From Candidatus Apopatosoma intestinale (GTDB taxonomy: Bacteria > Bacillota > Clostridia > Oscillospirales > CAG-272), in the NCBI GenBank assembly GCA_003524145.1, contig DODZ01000020.1, forward strand, positions 82,312 to 131,079: a DNA stretch of 48,768 nt. The letters are read 5' to 3'. How positions within the stretch are numbered: position 1 is the first letter of the stretch; the number at the start of each line of letters is the position of its first letter. Under the pieces are notes generated by a model. That model searched no databases. It worked only from the letters and a program-made list of their open reading frames with translations, and was not told where the DNA came from. This document shows positions 24,898 to 33,637 of the stretch, piece by piece. Position numbers and translations under genes: made by a program.

Positions 24898-26070
24898 TCA
24901 GTGAATTATGCACTTTTCTGTATCTTTATCGAAGAGATGAACTCTTTCGGTATCAATGGCAATCCTGATTGTATCGCCTGTGTGAGCCTGAGAGCGAGGA
25001 GAAACGCGAGCGATAAGATTCTGCTCACCGGACTTGTCGATAACCATGTTCTTCTTTCTTGCGAGCTCTTCATCAACTACAACGCGGTTTGCGATGAGGT
25101 AGAGATAGATTTCAGCACCCATAAGCTCTGTAACATCAACATATGCATCAAATGCGGAATCCTTGAGAGCCTCAACCTGAACAGGGGTATCGTAAATGCA
25201 CTCGGGACGAACGCCTGCGATAACTTCCTTGCCGATATATTCCTGAAGCTCGGGAGCATTTGCCTTGCCATCGGGAAGCTTGAGCTTGATGTCACCGAAT
25301 GAAAGGTATACGCCGCCGTTTTCCTTAACGAGAGTGCACTTGATGAAGTTCATCTGCGGTGTGCCGATAAATCCTGCAACAAACTTGTTTACAGGGTAGT
25401 CATAAAGGCTTTGAGGGCTGTCGACCTGCTGAATGATACCGTCTTTCATAACAACGATACGGGTAGCCATCGTCATAGCCTCGACCTGGTCATGCGTTAC
25501 ATAGATGAATGTTGCACCGAGGTCGTAATGGAGCTTTGTGATTTCTGTTCTCATGGATGCACGAAGCTTGGCATCGAGGTTGGAAAGCGGCTCATCAAGA
25601 AGGAATACCTGCGGGTCACGCACTATTGCACGACCGAGCGCAACACGCTGCTTCTGACCACCGGAAAGAGCCTTCGGATATCTGTCAAGAAGGTGGGAAA
25701 TATCAAGTATGCGGGCTGCTTCTTCAACCTTGCGCTTGATTGTTTCCTTCGGTATCTTGCGGAGCTTAAGACCGAATGCCATATTGTCAAAAACGGTCAT
25801 ATGAGGATACAGAGCGTAGTTCTGGAACACCATCGCAATATCTCTGTCCTTTGGAGCGATGTCGTTTACGAGCTTGTCGCCGATGAAAAGCTCGCCTTCC
25901 GTGATTTCCTCAAGACCTGCAATCATACGCAGAGTAGTGGACTTACCGCAACCGGAAGGACCTACGAAGATAATAAATTCAGTATCTTTGATTTCCAGAC
26001 AAAAATCCGAAACGGCTGTAACACCGCCGGGATATTTCTTGTAAATATGTCTGAGTGATAAGCTTGCCAT
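24898..26070 (-). CDS. msmK: Sugar ABC transporter ATP-binding protein (MalK/MsmK/UgpC type)
   Basis: Cytoplasmic ATPase that powers family CUT1 sugar importers. The 390-residue product has Walker A GPSGCGKST, Q-loop VFQNYALYPHM, signature LSGGQKQRV, Walker B VFLLDEPLSNLDA and H-loop VTHDQ. The regulatory OB (TOBE) domain from about residue 235 includes VAGFIGTPQMNF and GVRPECIYD. It is monocistronic, far from permeases. In many Firmicutes one such ATPase serves several importers, so it may energise the permease pair at 44364-46145 and a partner of the large lipoprotein. That sharing is inferred. The start follows GGAG by 7 nt. Confidence 0.93.
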   Translation of the reverse strand: MASLSLRHIYKKYPGGVTAVSDFCLEIKDTEFIIFVGPSGCGKSTTLRMIAGLEEITEGELFIGDKLVNDIAPKDRDIAMVFQNYALYPHMTVFDNMAFGLKLRKIPKETIKRKVEEAARILDISHLLDRYPKALSGGQKQRVALGRAIVRDPQVFLLDEPLSNLDAKLRASMRTEITKLHYDLGATFIYVTHDQVEAMTMATRIVVMKDGIIQQVDSPQSLYDYPVNKFVAGFIGTPQMNFIKCTLVKENGGVYLSFGDIKLKLPDGKANAPELQEYIGKEVIAGVRPECIYDTPVQVEALKDSAFDAYVDVTELMGAEIYLYLIANRVVVDEELARKKNMVIDKSGEQNLIARVSPRSQAHTGDTIRIAIDTERVHLFDKDTEKCIIH

Positions 26071-26177
26071 ATAAAGACTCCGTTCTCGGCAACAAAAACA
26101 AATTATTTTGCACGGTTCCCGGTTGCCGTCGAAAGCCGAATATATATGCGCAAAAGCGCATAAAAATGTACGATAAT

Positions 26178-26186
26178 ATTATAGCA
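26178..26186 (-). promoter_or_regulatory. Extended -10 element for the ABC ATPase gene
   Basis: On the minus strand TGCTATAAT (complement of 26178-26186) is a full TGnTATAAT element. The -35 at the right distance (TTTCCA) is weak, as usual with extended -10 promoters. The leader of about 100 nt contains a hairpin, ATGCGC with GCGCAT (26146-26161). Confidence 0.65.
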
Positions 26187-26308
26187 AAAAAGATACGATT
26201 TGGAAAGAGTTTTTTGAAACAAATTTTCAAAAATTTATTTGTGAAATCTGCACAAAAAAATCTTGAAAAAATTGTTTGCGCTGAAAATCATTTTTGATTT
26301 CTAATAAA

Positions 26309-28459
26309 TTATAGATTTTTCATTGAAAGGGCTATGCGCTTCTTCTGAAGATCAATGCTCTTGATGCGCACCTTTACCTTGTCGCCGACAGAGAGCTTTT
26401 CGCTCGGGTGCTTGATAAATTTGTCGCATATTTCCGAAACATGGACGAGACCGTCCTGATGAACGCCTATATCGACAAAGGCGCCGAAATCGATGACATT
26501 GCGCACCACGCCGTCGAGAACCATGCCGGGAGCAAGATCGGACATATCAAGTATATCGGAGCGAAGCTCGGGAGTGGGCAGAGAATCACGTATATCGCGT
26601 CCCGGCTTTTCCAGCTCCTTTACTATGTCGGCGACGGTGGGCTCGCCTATGCCTATCTCGTCCGCGAGCTTCTTCACGCCGTAGGCTTCCGCCGTTTTAG
26701 TTATTCCGGAGATACCGGAGGCGGCGTCCTTTGCCGTATAGCCGAATTTCTTCAGGATTTCCTTTGCCTTGTCGTATGATTCGGGGTGGATGCCCGTATT
26801 GTCGAGCGGCTCACGCGAGCCGGAAACGCGCAAAAAGCCTGCGCACTGCTCATATGCCTTGGCGCCGATGCGCGGCACCTTGAGTATCTGCGAGCGACTG
26901 GAAAATTCGCCGTTTTCTTCTCGGTATTTTACTATGTTCTTTGCCGATGCGGCATTTATGCCCGAAATATGCTCGAGCAGTGAGAAGGAGGCTGTATTCA
27001 CATCGACGCCGACGGCGTTTACGCAGTCCTCCACGACGCCCGAGAGCGATTCGTCAAGGCGGCTTTGCTTCATATCATGCTGATACTGACCGACACCGAT
27101 GGACTTCGGATCTATTTTCACAAGCTCGGCAAGCGGGTCCTGTATTCTGCGGGCTATGGAGACGGCACTGCGCTGTGTCACATCAAAATCGGGAAATTCC
27201 GCCGCACCGAGCTTTGAAGCCGAGTAGACGGAGGCACCCGCTTCGTTTGTCATTATATATTTTGTCTTGCCGCCTATTTCACGCAGGGTATCGGCAATGA
27301 AAATTTCGCTTTCCTTTGACGCCGTGCCGTTTCCGATGGAGACGACATCTATATCGTATTTTTCAATCAGACGCTTTACCGTGCGCTTGGATTCCTCCGT
27401 GCGCTCCTGCGGTTTTGTGGGATATATGACGGCTGTATCGAGGACCTTGCCTGTCTTGTCGACCACAGCGAGCTTACAGCCCGTGCGATATCCCGGGTCG
27501 AAGCCGAGGACGGTTTTGCCCTTTATCGGCGCCTGCATGAGCAGATTTTTCAGATTTTGCGAGAAAAGTTTTATGGCACCTTCGCTTGCATTATCGAAAA
27601 GGTCGCTTCTTATTTCGCGCTCTATGGAGGGAGCTATGAGTCTGTCATAGCTGTCGGCAATGGCGGCATAGAGATATTTAGCCGCGGGGCTTTTTGCGTT
27701 CGTAACGATATTGTAGCTTAGATAATTGAGAATGATATCTTTGGAAATCTCGACGCTTGCCTTGAGATATTCCTCCTTTTCGCCGCGGTTTATGGCGAGC
27801 ACGCGATGCGCGGGAACGGCGGAAATCTTATCCGTATAATCATAATACATAGAGTAAACGGAATCTTCGTCCTTTGTGTTCTTCACGGTGAGGAATGCGT
27901 TGTCAAAGGTCAGCGCACGGATATCCTTGCGGAAATCGGCATTGTCGGAGATATTTTCGGCTATGATGTCCATCGCACCGAAAAGTGCCGCCTCTGCTGT
28001 TTCAATGCCCTTTTCCGCGTCGATATAGCCTGCCGCCGCTTCCTCTATGTCCGGCTCGTATATATCGCGCTGTTCGGTTATAAGCTCGGCGAGAGGCTCG
28101 AGACCGCGCTCGCGGGCAACGGAAGCGCGCGTTTTCTTTTTCTGCTTGAAGGGGCGGTATATATCCTCTATTTCTGCGAGAATTTGTGCTGCTTCGAGCG
28201 CTTCGTCTATCTCGGGCGTCATCTTGCCCTGTTCGGTTATAGCCGCGCGAACCTCTTCCTTGCGCTTTTCCAGCCCGCGCAGGTAATTAAGCCTGTCATA
28301 GAGCGCGCGGAGCTGCTCGTCGTCGAGCGATCCCGTGACCTCCTTGCGGTATCTTGCGATAAAAGGGATAGTATTCCCATCGTCTATGAGCTTTACCGCG
28401 GCTTCCACCTGCGGGAGCCTGATATTCAGCTCGGATGAGAGTCTTTCGAGTATATTCAT
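26309..28459 (-). CDS. tex: Tex family RNA-binding transcription accessory protein
   Basis: A 716-residue Tex/Spt6-like protein. In order: the N-terminal Tex helical domain (TIPFIARYRKEVTGSLDDEQLR), an RNase H-like YqgF domain (VLGFDPGYRTGCKLAVVD), a helix-hairpin-helix region (NTASFSLLEHISGINAASAKNIV), and a C-terminal S1 RNA-binding domain (GLVHVSEICDKFIKHPSEKLSVGD). Family members bind nucleic acid and associate with transcription. The start at 28459 is set by GGAGGC 4 nt upstream; the longer in-frame reading to 28534 runs inside rsuA. It lies 14 bp after rsuA in the same operon. Confidence 0.95.
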   Translation of the reverse strand: MNILERLSSELNIRLPQVEAAVKLIDDGNTIPFIARYRKEVTGSLDDEQLRALYDRLNYLRGLEKRKEEVRAAITEQGKMTPEIDEALEAAQILAEIEDIYRPFKQKKKTRASVARERGLEPLAELITEQRDIYEPDIEEAAAGYIDAEKGIETAEAALFGAMDIIAENISDNADFRKDIRALTFDNAFLTVKNTKDEDSVYSMYYDYTDKISAVPAHRVLAINRGEKEEYLKASVEISKDIILNYLSYNIVTNAKSPAAKYLYAAIADSYDRLIAPSIEREIRSDLFDNASEGAIKLFSQNLKNLLMQAPIKGKTVLGFDPGYRTGCKLAVVDKTGKVLDTAVIYPTKPQERTEESKRTVKRLIEKYDIDVVSIGNGTASKESEIFIADTLREIGGKTKYIMTNEAGASVYSASKLGAAEFPDFDVTQRSAVSIARRIQDPLAELVKIDPKSIGVGQYQHDMKQSRLDESLSGVVEDCVNAVGVDVNTASFSLLEHISGINAASAKNIVKYREENGEFSSRSQILKVPRIGAKAYEQCAGFLRVSGSREPLDNTGIHPESYDKAKEILKKFGYTAKDAASGISGITKTAEAYGVKKLADEIGIGEPTVADIVKELEKPGRDIRDSLPTPELRSDILDMSDLAPGMVLDGVVRNVIDFGAFVDIGVHQDGLVHVSEICDKFIKHPSEKLSVGDKVKVRIKSIDLQKKRIALSMKNL

Positions 28460-28473
28460 TTTTGCCTCCGTAA

Positions 28474-29187
28474 TTATTTTGTCGGTTTTGATTTTTCTAT
28501 TATGCTTATTTCCTCTTCCGTGAGAAAACGCCACTCTCCCCGCGGGAGGGAAGCGTCGAGCGGTATGCCCGCGAAGGCTGTGCGCTCAAGAAAGGTTATC
28601 TTGTTTTCCACGGCGAGAAACATCCGCTTTATCTGATGAAACTTGCCCTCGGTGACGGTGATTTCGCCGCTTGCAGGAGAAAACAGCGTGACCTTCGCCT
28701 CTCTTGTAGAGCTTTTTTCGCCTATATCCACTCCGCGGCAGAGGAGATTCACATCTTCCTGCGATAGCGGGGAAGCACATTCAAAACGGTATGTTTTTTC
28801 CACATGGCGTGAGGGGGAGAGCATATAGTGGGCAAGCTCTCCGTTATTTGTCAGTAGCAGAAGCCCGAGAGTATTTTTATCGAGCCTGCCGCATGGGAAA
28901 AGCCCGATTTTCTGCAGGTTTTCCGGCAGGAGAGAAAGCACGGTTTCCTCGCGCTCGTCCTCTGTTGCCGAGACGAGTCCGTCCGGCTTATTGAGCATTA
29001 TGTAGGTGTAGCGCGAATATTTTATCTCCGCCCCGTCGAGCGTGACCTTATCGCTCTCGGGTGAGATATGCAGCGATGTATCGCGCACCGGCAAGCCGTT
29101 TATGCAGATTCTGCCGCTTTTTGCCGCTTTTTTGCTCTCGCTCCGGCTGAGTGTGCCGGTTTCGGAGAGAAATTTGTCGAGGCGCAC
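28474..29187 (-). CDS. rsuA: RsuA/RluB family pseudouridine synthase
   Basis: Isomerises uridine to pseudouridine in ribosomal RNA. The 237-residue product has an N-terminal S4 domain (RLDKFLSETGTLSRSESKKAAKSGRICINGLPV, about residues 2-50). A catalytic domain follows, with the active aspartate in GRLDKNTLGLLLLTNNG, plus LNKPDGLVSA and GKFHQIKRMF. Length and motifs fit RsuA (16S rRNA U516) better than RluB, but the target is inferred. The start is GTG at 29187 with GGAGGA 5 nt upstream. It is the first gene of the rsuA-tex operon. Confidence 0.9.
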   Translation of the reverse strand: MRLDKFLSETGTLSRSESKKAAKSGRICINGLPVRDTSLHISPESDKVTLDGAEIKYSRYTYIMLNKPDGLVSATEDEREETVLSLLPENLQKIGLFPCGRLDKNTLGLLLLTNNGELAHYMLSPSRHVEKTYRFECASPLSQEDVNLLCRGVDIGEKSSTREAKVTLFSPASGEITVTEGKFHQIKRMFLAVENKITFLERTAFAGIPLDASLPRGEWRFLTEEEISIIEKSKPTK

Positions 29188-29221
29188 CGCAATCCTCCTT
29201 TACATGTCTTTCGTTTTTTCT

Positions 29222-29250
29222 ATTTTACCACAGAATGCGATAAAAGTAAA
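29222..29250 (-). promoter_or_regulatory. Extended -10 promoter of rsuA-tex
   Basis: On the minus strand TGGTAAAAT gives an extended -10 (TAAAAT is the complement of 29222-29227). A weak -35, TTTACT, lies 17 bp upstream (29245-29250). Confidence 0.6.
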
Positions 29251-29297
29251 TCGGAAAAATGAGAATTTTTCTTTAATTCTTTAATATCAGAAAAAGA

Positions 29298-29323
29298 ACT
29301 GTCCCGAATTTTGTCGGGACAGT
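29298..29323 (-). terminator. Intrinsic terminator of sigG
   Basis: ACTGTCCCGA (29298-29307) pairs with TCGGGACAGT (29314-29323). Read on the minus strand it is followed by TCTTTTTC. It begins 5 bp beyond the sigG stop. Confidence 0.88.
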
Positions 29324-29328
29324 CCGCT

Positions 29329-30105
29329 TTATATCTGCTTTTTTATCCTCTCAAGCGCGCCCTTTTCGATTCTGGAGACCTGCGCCTGCGAGATGCCTAT
29401 CTCGTCGGCAATCTCCATCTGAGTTTTGCCGCGGTAGAAGCGCAGGGCGATGATTTTCTTTTCGCGCTCGGAGAGCTTTTTCATCGCCTCGGAAAGGGCA
29501 ATGCTCTCAAGCCAGCTTTCATCGCTGTTGTTTTCGTCCTTTATCTGGTCCATCACATAGATGGAATCGCCGCTGTTGTCGCTGTAGACCGGGTCGTAGA
29601 GCGATACGGGAGCCATTATCGCGTCGAGCGCATCGGAAATGTCCTTTTCGCTCTCACCGGTTTCCTCGGCGATATCCTTTATCGTAGGCTCGCGTGAGAG
29701 CTTTTTCGAGAGCGATTCTCTTGCCGTGAGCGCCTTATAGGCAAGGTCGCGCGTGCCGCGGCTGACTCTCAGCATATTGTTATCGCGCAGATAACGGCGT
29801 ATCTCGCCTATTATCATCGGCACGGCATATGTGGAAAACTTCACGCCTACTGAAAGATCGAAATTATCTATCGCTTTTATCAGCCCGATGCAACCGACCT
29901 GAAAGAGGTCATCGGGATTTTCCCCTCTGCCGCCGAACCGCTGAATAATACTGAGCACGAGGCGGAGGTTTCCGTCTATCAGCTCCCGGCGCGCCTTTTT
30001 GTCCCCTTTTGAGGCGGCAAGCAGAAGCCGCTCTTTTTCTTCTGCTGTCAGAGTTTTGAGTTTTGAGGTGTTTATTCCGCATATTTCGACTTTATTATAA
30101 TACAT
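29329..30105 (-). CDS. sigG: RNA polymerase sporulation sigma factor G
   Basis: Late forespore sigma factor. The 258-residue product opens YYNKVEICGINTSKLKTL, the typical sigma-G start. Region 2 has NLRLVLSIIQRFGGRGENPD, DDLFQVGCIGLIKAIDNFD and KFSTYAVPMIIGEIRRYLRD; region 4 has GKTQMEIADEIGISQAQVSR. The EICG opening separates it from sigma-F. GGAG lies 5 nt before the ATG. It stands alone with its own terminator, about 15 kb from spoIIGA-sigE and on the opposite strand, rather than directly after sigE as usual. I could not identify a confident forespore-type promoter in the 229-bp upstream gap. Confidence 0.93.
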   Translation of the reverse strand: MYYNKVEICGINTSKLKTLTAEEKERLLLAASKGDKKARRELIDGNLRLVLSIIQRFGGRGENPDDLFQVGCIGLIKAIDNFDLSVGVKFSTYAVPMIIGEIRRYLRDNNMLRVSRGTRDLAYKALTARESLSKKLSREPTIKDIAEETGESEKDISDALDAIMAPVSLYDPVYSDNSGDSIYVMDQIKDENNSDESWLESIALSEAMKKLSEREKKIIALRFYRGKTQMEIADEIGISQAQVSRIEKGALERIKKQI

Positions 30106-30260
30106 ACAGTCTCCGTTTCCGACAAATAAAGCGCAGGTTTTGCCGCTTTTGACTTTCTGTAAAAAAGTATTGCCGAAAAAGGGAGATCATTATGCGAAAA
30201 AGGAAATGCAACTTATTTCCAGTTTTTCAAAAAACATGAAGAAAAGCAGGAATAATTTTT

Positions 30261-30298
30261 CGGAAAATATTGCTTTTCCGAATGATATGTGGTAGAAT
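30261..30298 (+). promoter_or_regulatory. Promoter of the ADP-ribosylglycohydrolase gene, with a dyad over the -35
   Basis: TTGCTT (30270-30275) and TAGAAT (30293-30298) are 17 bp apart. An inverted repeat, CGGAAAA (30261-30267) with TTTTCCG (30274-30280), covers the -35, so it may be an operator. Confidence 0.55.
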
Positions 30299-30334
30299 AC
30301 AAGCAAAATAATTTTTCTGAAAGGAAATCATTTT

Positions 30335-31456
30335 ATGTATAACAATATTGATGCAAAACAGCCGGATAAGCTGGAAGACATACTTGCCCTTCGTCCCGAA
30401 GGCGCCGATATCCCCGCTGTGAAGCCCGATAATCTCTATGACAGAATGAAAGGCGCCGTTATAGGCAGATTTGCAGGATGCGTTCTCGGTATACCCGTAG
30501 AGCTTTATGCGCTTTCCCGTATGCAGTCGCTCGCACTCGACAGCGGAATGAAATATCCGCCCGAGGACTTCTGGACGGCAACCGACGATCCCGAGCATAT
30601 TCACTACAAGGTCAACAAGCGCACCGAATATCTGCGCGACAACCTCAAGTCCGTTCCCGTGGACGACGATATCACATATCCCGTTCTGAACCTGCTCCTC
30701 CTTGAGAAATACGGTAAGAACTACACGGTAGACGATATCGGCAAGCTCTGGCTTGAAATTCTCCCTTATGCCTGCACGGCAGAGGATGAGGCTCTCCAGC
30801 AGCTCCGTGCCGGCACAAGAGCGGAATGTGCCGCTAATTTCAATGGTTATGTTGAATGGATAGGTGCGGCTATACGCGCCGATGTATTCGGTTATGCCGA
30901 GGCAGGCAACCCTGTGGGCGCGGCAAAACTTGCTTACAACGACGCTTACCTCACACACCGCAAGAACGGCATCTACGGCGAAATGTTCTGCGCCGCCGCC
31001 GTTGCCGCCGCTTTCACAGCAGAAACTCCTCTTGACGCTGTACGCGCCGCTATGAAGCAGATTCCCGCAGAGAGCGAGCTTTATCAGGCTCTCGAGTGGG
31101 CATTCTCCTGCGAGGATAAGGTTACAAACTATATCAGCGCAAGAAAGCTTATCGACGATAAGTTCCCGAGAATGCACCCCGTACACACCATCAACAATAT
31201 GTGCGCCATTGTTTTTGCCCTCATGCTCGGCGGAAACGACTATACAAAGTGCATCGGCAACTGCGTTGCCATGGGTCTTGACAACGACTGCACGGGCGCT
31301 ACCGTCGGCAGTATCGTCGGTGCCTGCATCGGCATAAAGAATATACCCGGGCATTGGTATGATAAATTCAATGATACCGTTCTCACATATCTCACGGGAT
31401 ATGAGAAGCTCTCGCTTTCCGATATCATTGACAGATGCGTAAAGCTCAACGGCTGA
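30335..31456 (+). CDS. ADP-ribosylglycohydrolase family protein
   Basis: A 373-residue member of the DraG/ARH fold, which uses two magnesium ions to remove ADP-ribose from proteins or small molecules. The family opening is DRMKGAVIGRFAGCVLGIPVE. Metal ligands are visible as PVDDDITYPVLN (the triple Asp) and GLDNDCTGATVGSIVGA (the C-terminal D-x-D-x-x-G motif). The active site therefore looks intact. AAAGGAAA lies upstream of the ATG. It is monocistronic, between its own promoter and terminator. No ADP-ribosyltransferase is seen in the window, so the substrate is unknown. A free nucleotide or ADP-ribosyl metabolite is as likely as a protein. Confidence 0.88.
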   Translation: MYNNIDAKQPDKLEDILALRPEGADIPAVKPDNLYDRMKGAVIGRFAGCVLGIPVELYALSRMQSLALDSGMKYPPEDFWTATDDPEHIHYKVNKRTEYLRDNLKSVPVDDDITYPVLNLLLLEKYGKNYTVDDIGKLWLEILPYACTAEDEALQQLRAGTRAECAANFNGYVEWIGAAIRADVFGYAEAGNPVGAAKLAYNDAYLTHRKNGIYGEMFCAAAVAAAFTAETPLDAVRAAMKQIPAESELYQALEWAFSCEDKVTNYISARKLIDDKFPRMHPVHTINNMCAIVFALMLGGNDYTKCIGNCVAMGLDNDCTGATVGSIVGACIGIKNIPGHWYDKFNDTVLTYLTGYEKLSLSDIIDRCVKLNG

Positions 31457-31466
31457 TAGCAGATTA

Positions 31467-31500
31467 AAAAATACCGCAGGCGGAAGTCTGCGGTATTTTT
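31467..31500 (+). terminator. Intrinsic terminator of the ADP-ribosylglycohydrolase gene
   Basis: AAAAATACCGCA (31467-31478) pairs with TGCGGTATTTTT (31489-31500), and one more G-C pair closes inside. Confidence 0.9.
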
Positions 31501-31517
31501 GCGTGAAAGCATGTAAT

Positions 31518-31541
31518 AAAAGACGCCCGAGGGCGTCTTTT
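31518..31541 (-). terminator. Intrinsic terminator of pfp
   Basis: AAAAGACGCCC (31518-31528) pairs with GGGCGTCTTTT (31531-31541). Placed 12 bp past the pfp stop on the minus strand, back to back with the opposing terminator. Confidence 0.85.
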
Positions 31542-31553
31542 TGCTTTATCTCT

Positions 31554-32792
31554 TTATCTCTTTATTACGAAATGCTTGGGTATGCCTCCGACGAAAACCG
31601 GTGAGGTTTCGCCGAGGATGAGCGGATGGATGTATTCAAGGCATTCGTGTGTGACATTATTTCCGCGCTTGTTTATAAATTCGCGCGGAACACGGCGCAC
31701 TGCATTTGCTATGCCGCTGATATCCTTGCTCTCGGTATAGACAGCGTAATTTGTCGAATTGGTACGCACAAAGGTCATCATCTTTCCGGATTCGCCTTCG
31801 GAAGCGCATTTCACAGCAGCTTTGCCTATCATGACGGATTCGTCAAGATCGGTTTTGGAAGCGATATGCGAAGCGCAACGCTGGGGCAAATTCAGCTCAA
31901 TGGAGCGAACCTTGCAGCCGAATTTTTCTTTTACGGCAAGCTCGAGGGTCTTGGCTGTTCCGGAGAGTTGCTTGTGACCGAAAGCATCGAGATTGCCGTT
32001 TTTGCCTTCGCCGACATATGTTCCGTCGCTGAGATGTATTCCTTCGGAAACGGCGACGACAACATTCGGATGAGTTTCGAGTGCCTTCGCTATATCCTCG
32101 AAAAATTCGTCATAATCGAATGTGACCTCGGGAAGATAAACGAGGTCGGGTGCGATATCGGTGCAGAGAGAGGGAAGAGCGGCACATGCGGCGAGCCAGC
32201 CCGCATCTCTGCCCATTATTTCCACTATCGTGACAGCCTTGACCGTATAAACGGCGGTATCGCGCATTATCTCCTCCATTGTGGTGGCGATATATTTTGC
32301 CGCGGAGCCGAAGCCCGGAGTGTGGTCTGTTCCGACGAGGTCGTTGTCTATTGTTTTCGGAACGCCCATGATGCGCATTTCGTAGCCTACGCTGTCCATA
32401 TACTGCGAGAGCTTGGCAACGGTATCCATGGAATCGTTTCCGCCGATATAGAAGAAATAGCGGATATTGTAATCGCGGAAAACATCGAGAATCTGCTCAT
32501 ATATTATGAGATTGTCTCCCGTCATATCTTTGGGGAGCTTCTTGCGGCAGGAGCCGAGCGCGGCTGCGGGTGTGTTTTCAAGCAGGGAAAGGTCGTCTTC
32601 GCCTTTTATAATGTCGTTCAAAAGGCAAAAGCGCCTGTCAAGCACGCCCTCTATTCCGTTTATCGCGCCGTAGATTTTGTCTATCCGGTCGCATTCGAGA
32701 GCGCCGCGTATAACGCCCGAAAGCGTAGCGTTGATAGCCGCGGTGGGCCCTCCTGACTGCCCTACTATGGCATTGCCGTAAAGTTTTATCAT
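31554..32792 (-). CDS. pfp: Phosphofructokinase, predicted PPi-dependent
   Basis: Phosphorylates fructose 6-phosphate in glycolysis. The 412-residue product has the opening GQSGGPTAAINA, the donor-binding loop YIGGNDSMDT and the catalytic MGVPKTIDNDL. In this family a Gly after the Asp of GGDG, and Gly at the later position, go with ATP use; Asp in GG[DN]D and Lys in PKTIDND go with pyrophosphate. Both PPi-type residues are present, so PPi dependence is inferred. GGND in place of GGDD is a known variant group. GAGGT lies 8 nt before the ATG. It is preceded by a good promoter and followed by its own terminator. Confidence 0.88.
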   Translation of the reverse strand: MIKLYGNAIVGQSGGPTAAINATLSGVIRGALECDRIDKIYGAINGIEGVLDRRFCLLNDIIKGEDDLSLLENTPAAALGSCRKKLPKDMTGDNLIIYEQILDVFRDYNIRYFFYIGGNDSMDTVAKLSQYMDSVGYEMRIMGVPKTIDNDLVGTDHTPGFGSAAKYIATTMEEIMRDTAVYTVKAVTIVEIMGRDAGWLAACAALPSLCTDIAPDLVYLPEVTFDYDEFFEDIAKALETHPNVVVAVSEGIHLSDGTYVGEGKNGNLDAFGHKQLSGTAKTLELAVKEKFGCKVRSIELNLPQRCASHIASKTDLDESVMIGKAAVKCASEGESGKMMTFVRTNSTNYAVYTESKDISGIANAVRRVPREFINKRGNNVTHECLEYIHPLILGETSPVFVGGIPKHFVIKR

Positions 32793-32834
32793 TATAGATT
32801 ACCTCTTTTTGACGATAAATTTTTTATTTGCTCT

Positions 32835-32863
32835 ATTATACTATAAAATCGCCGATTTTTCAA
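32835..32863 (-). promoter_or_regulatory. Sigma-A promoter of pfp
   Basis: On the minus strand TTGAAA (complement of 32858-32863) and TATAAT (complement of 32835-32840) are 17 bp apart, 43 bp before the pfp start. Confidence 0.82.
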
Positions 32864-32963
32864 GTGCTTTTACAAAAAGTGCTCTGATATTTTTGCCATA
32901 GTGGCGATATATGCGCAAAATTCAGCTTTTTTATCGAAAAAACGCAAAATTTTTCGGATTATA

Positions 32964-33542
32964 TCACTCGGCGGCAGGAGCTTGCTTCAGCGCATCGAGA
33001 CGGCGCTTAATCTCCATCATATCGGCGAGCATATCGTCCTTTTTGCGCGGGTCGCGCAGGAGCGCCGAGGGATGATATACGGCGCAAACGGAAAAGGCGC
33101 CGCGCTCAAACCATATGCCGTGCTCGGCGGTGATGCGGAAATCCGGCTTTATCAGCCGCATTGCCGCTATTCTGCCGAGGCAGACGATAAGCTTCGGCGA
33201 AACGGCGCGAACCTGCTCGCGCAGGTACTCTATGCAGAGATCCTGCTCCTCCGGCTTCGGGTCGCGGTTTTTGGGCGGGCGGCACTTCAGCATATTTGCT
33301 ATGTAGATTTCCTCGCGCGGGATGCCGACGGCTACGAGATATTTATCAAAAAGCTTGCCCGCCGCACCGACAAACGGAATACCCGATAAATCCTCTTTTT
33401 CACCCGGTGCTTCGCCTATGAACATGACATCTGCATTGGGATTGCCCACCCCGAATACTACATTCGTTCTCGTTTCCGCGAGACTGCATTTACGGCAGCC
33501 CTCACATTCTTTTCTTATTTCGTCAAGACTTCTTGTTTCCAC
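32964..33542 (-). CDS. Family 4 uracil-DNA glycosylase (iron-sulfur type)
   Basis: Removes uracil from DNA in base excision repair. The 192-residue product matches the type-4 (UdgA) family. The cluster ligands are C16 and C19 (CRKC), C87 (MLKCRPPKNRD) and C103 (QDLC). The active-site motif is GEAPGEKED and the DNA-contacting motif is YHPSALLRDP. The start is GTG at 33542, with GGAGG 8 nt upstream. It stands between pfp and a MecA-like gene on the same strand, with 171 bp before pfp. Confidence 0.93.
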   Translation of the reverse strand: METRSLDEIRKECEGCRKCSLAETRTNVVFGVGNPNADVMFIGEAPGEKEDLSGIPFVGAAGKLFDKYLVAVGIPREEIYIANMLKCRPPKNRDPKPEEQDLCIEYLREQVRAVSPKLIVCLGRIAAMRLIKPDFRITAEHGIWFERGAFSVCAVYHPSALLRDPRKKDDMLADMMEIKRRLDALKQAPAAE

Positions 33543-33637
33543 CTGTCATTCCTCCGCTTTGCCATGGCTTTTGACAATATACTACCATAAACGGAGAAAA
33601 AAATCTACCGTTTTCGCAAAAAATTATTTCGATAAAT

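Noticed and set aside
31626..32756. Open frame of 376 codons on the plus strand
   Set aside because: Antisense to pfp, whose motifs and regulatory signals are clear. The same holds for 42421-43341 opposite the DHH gene and 30227-31354 opposite the ADP-ribosylglycohydrolase.
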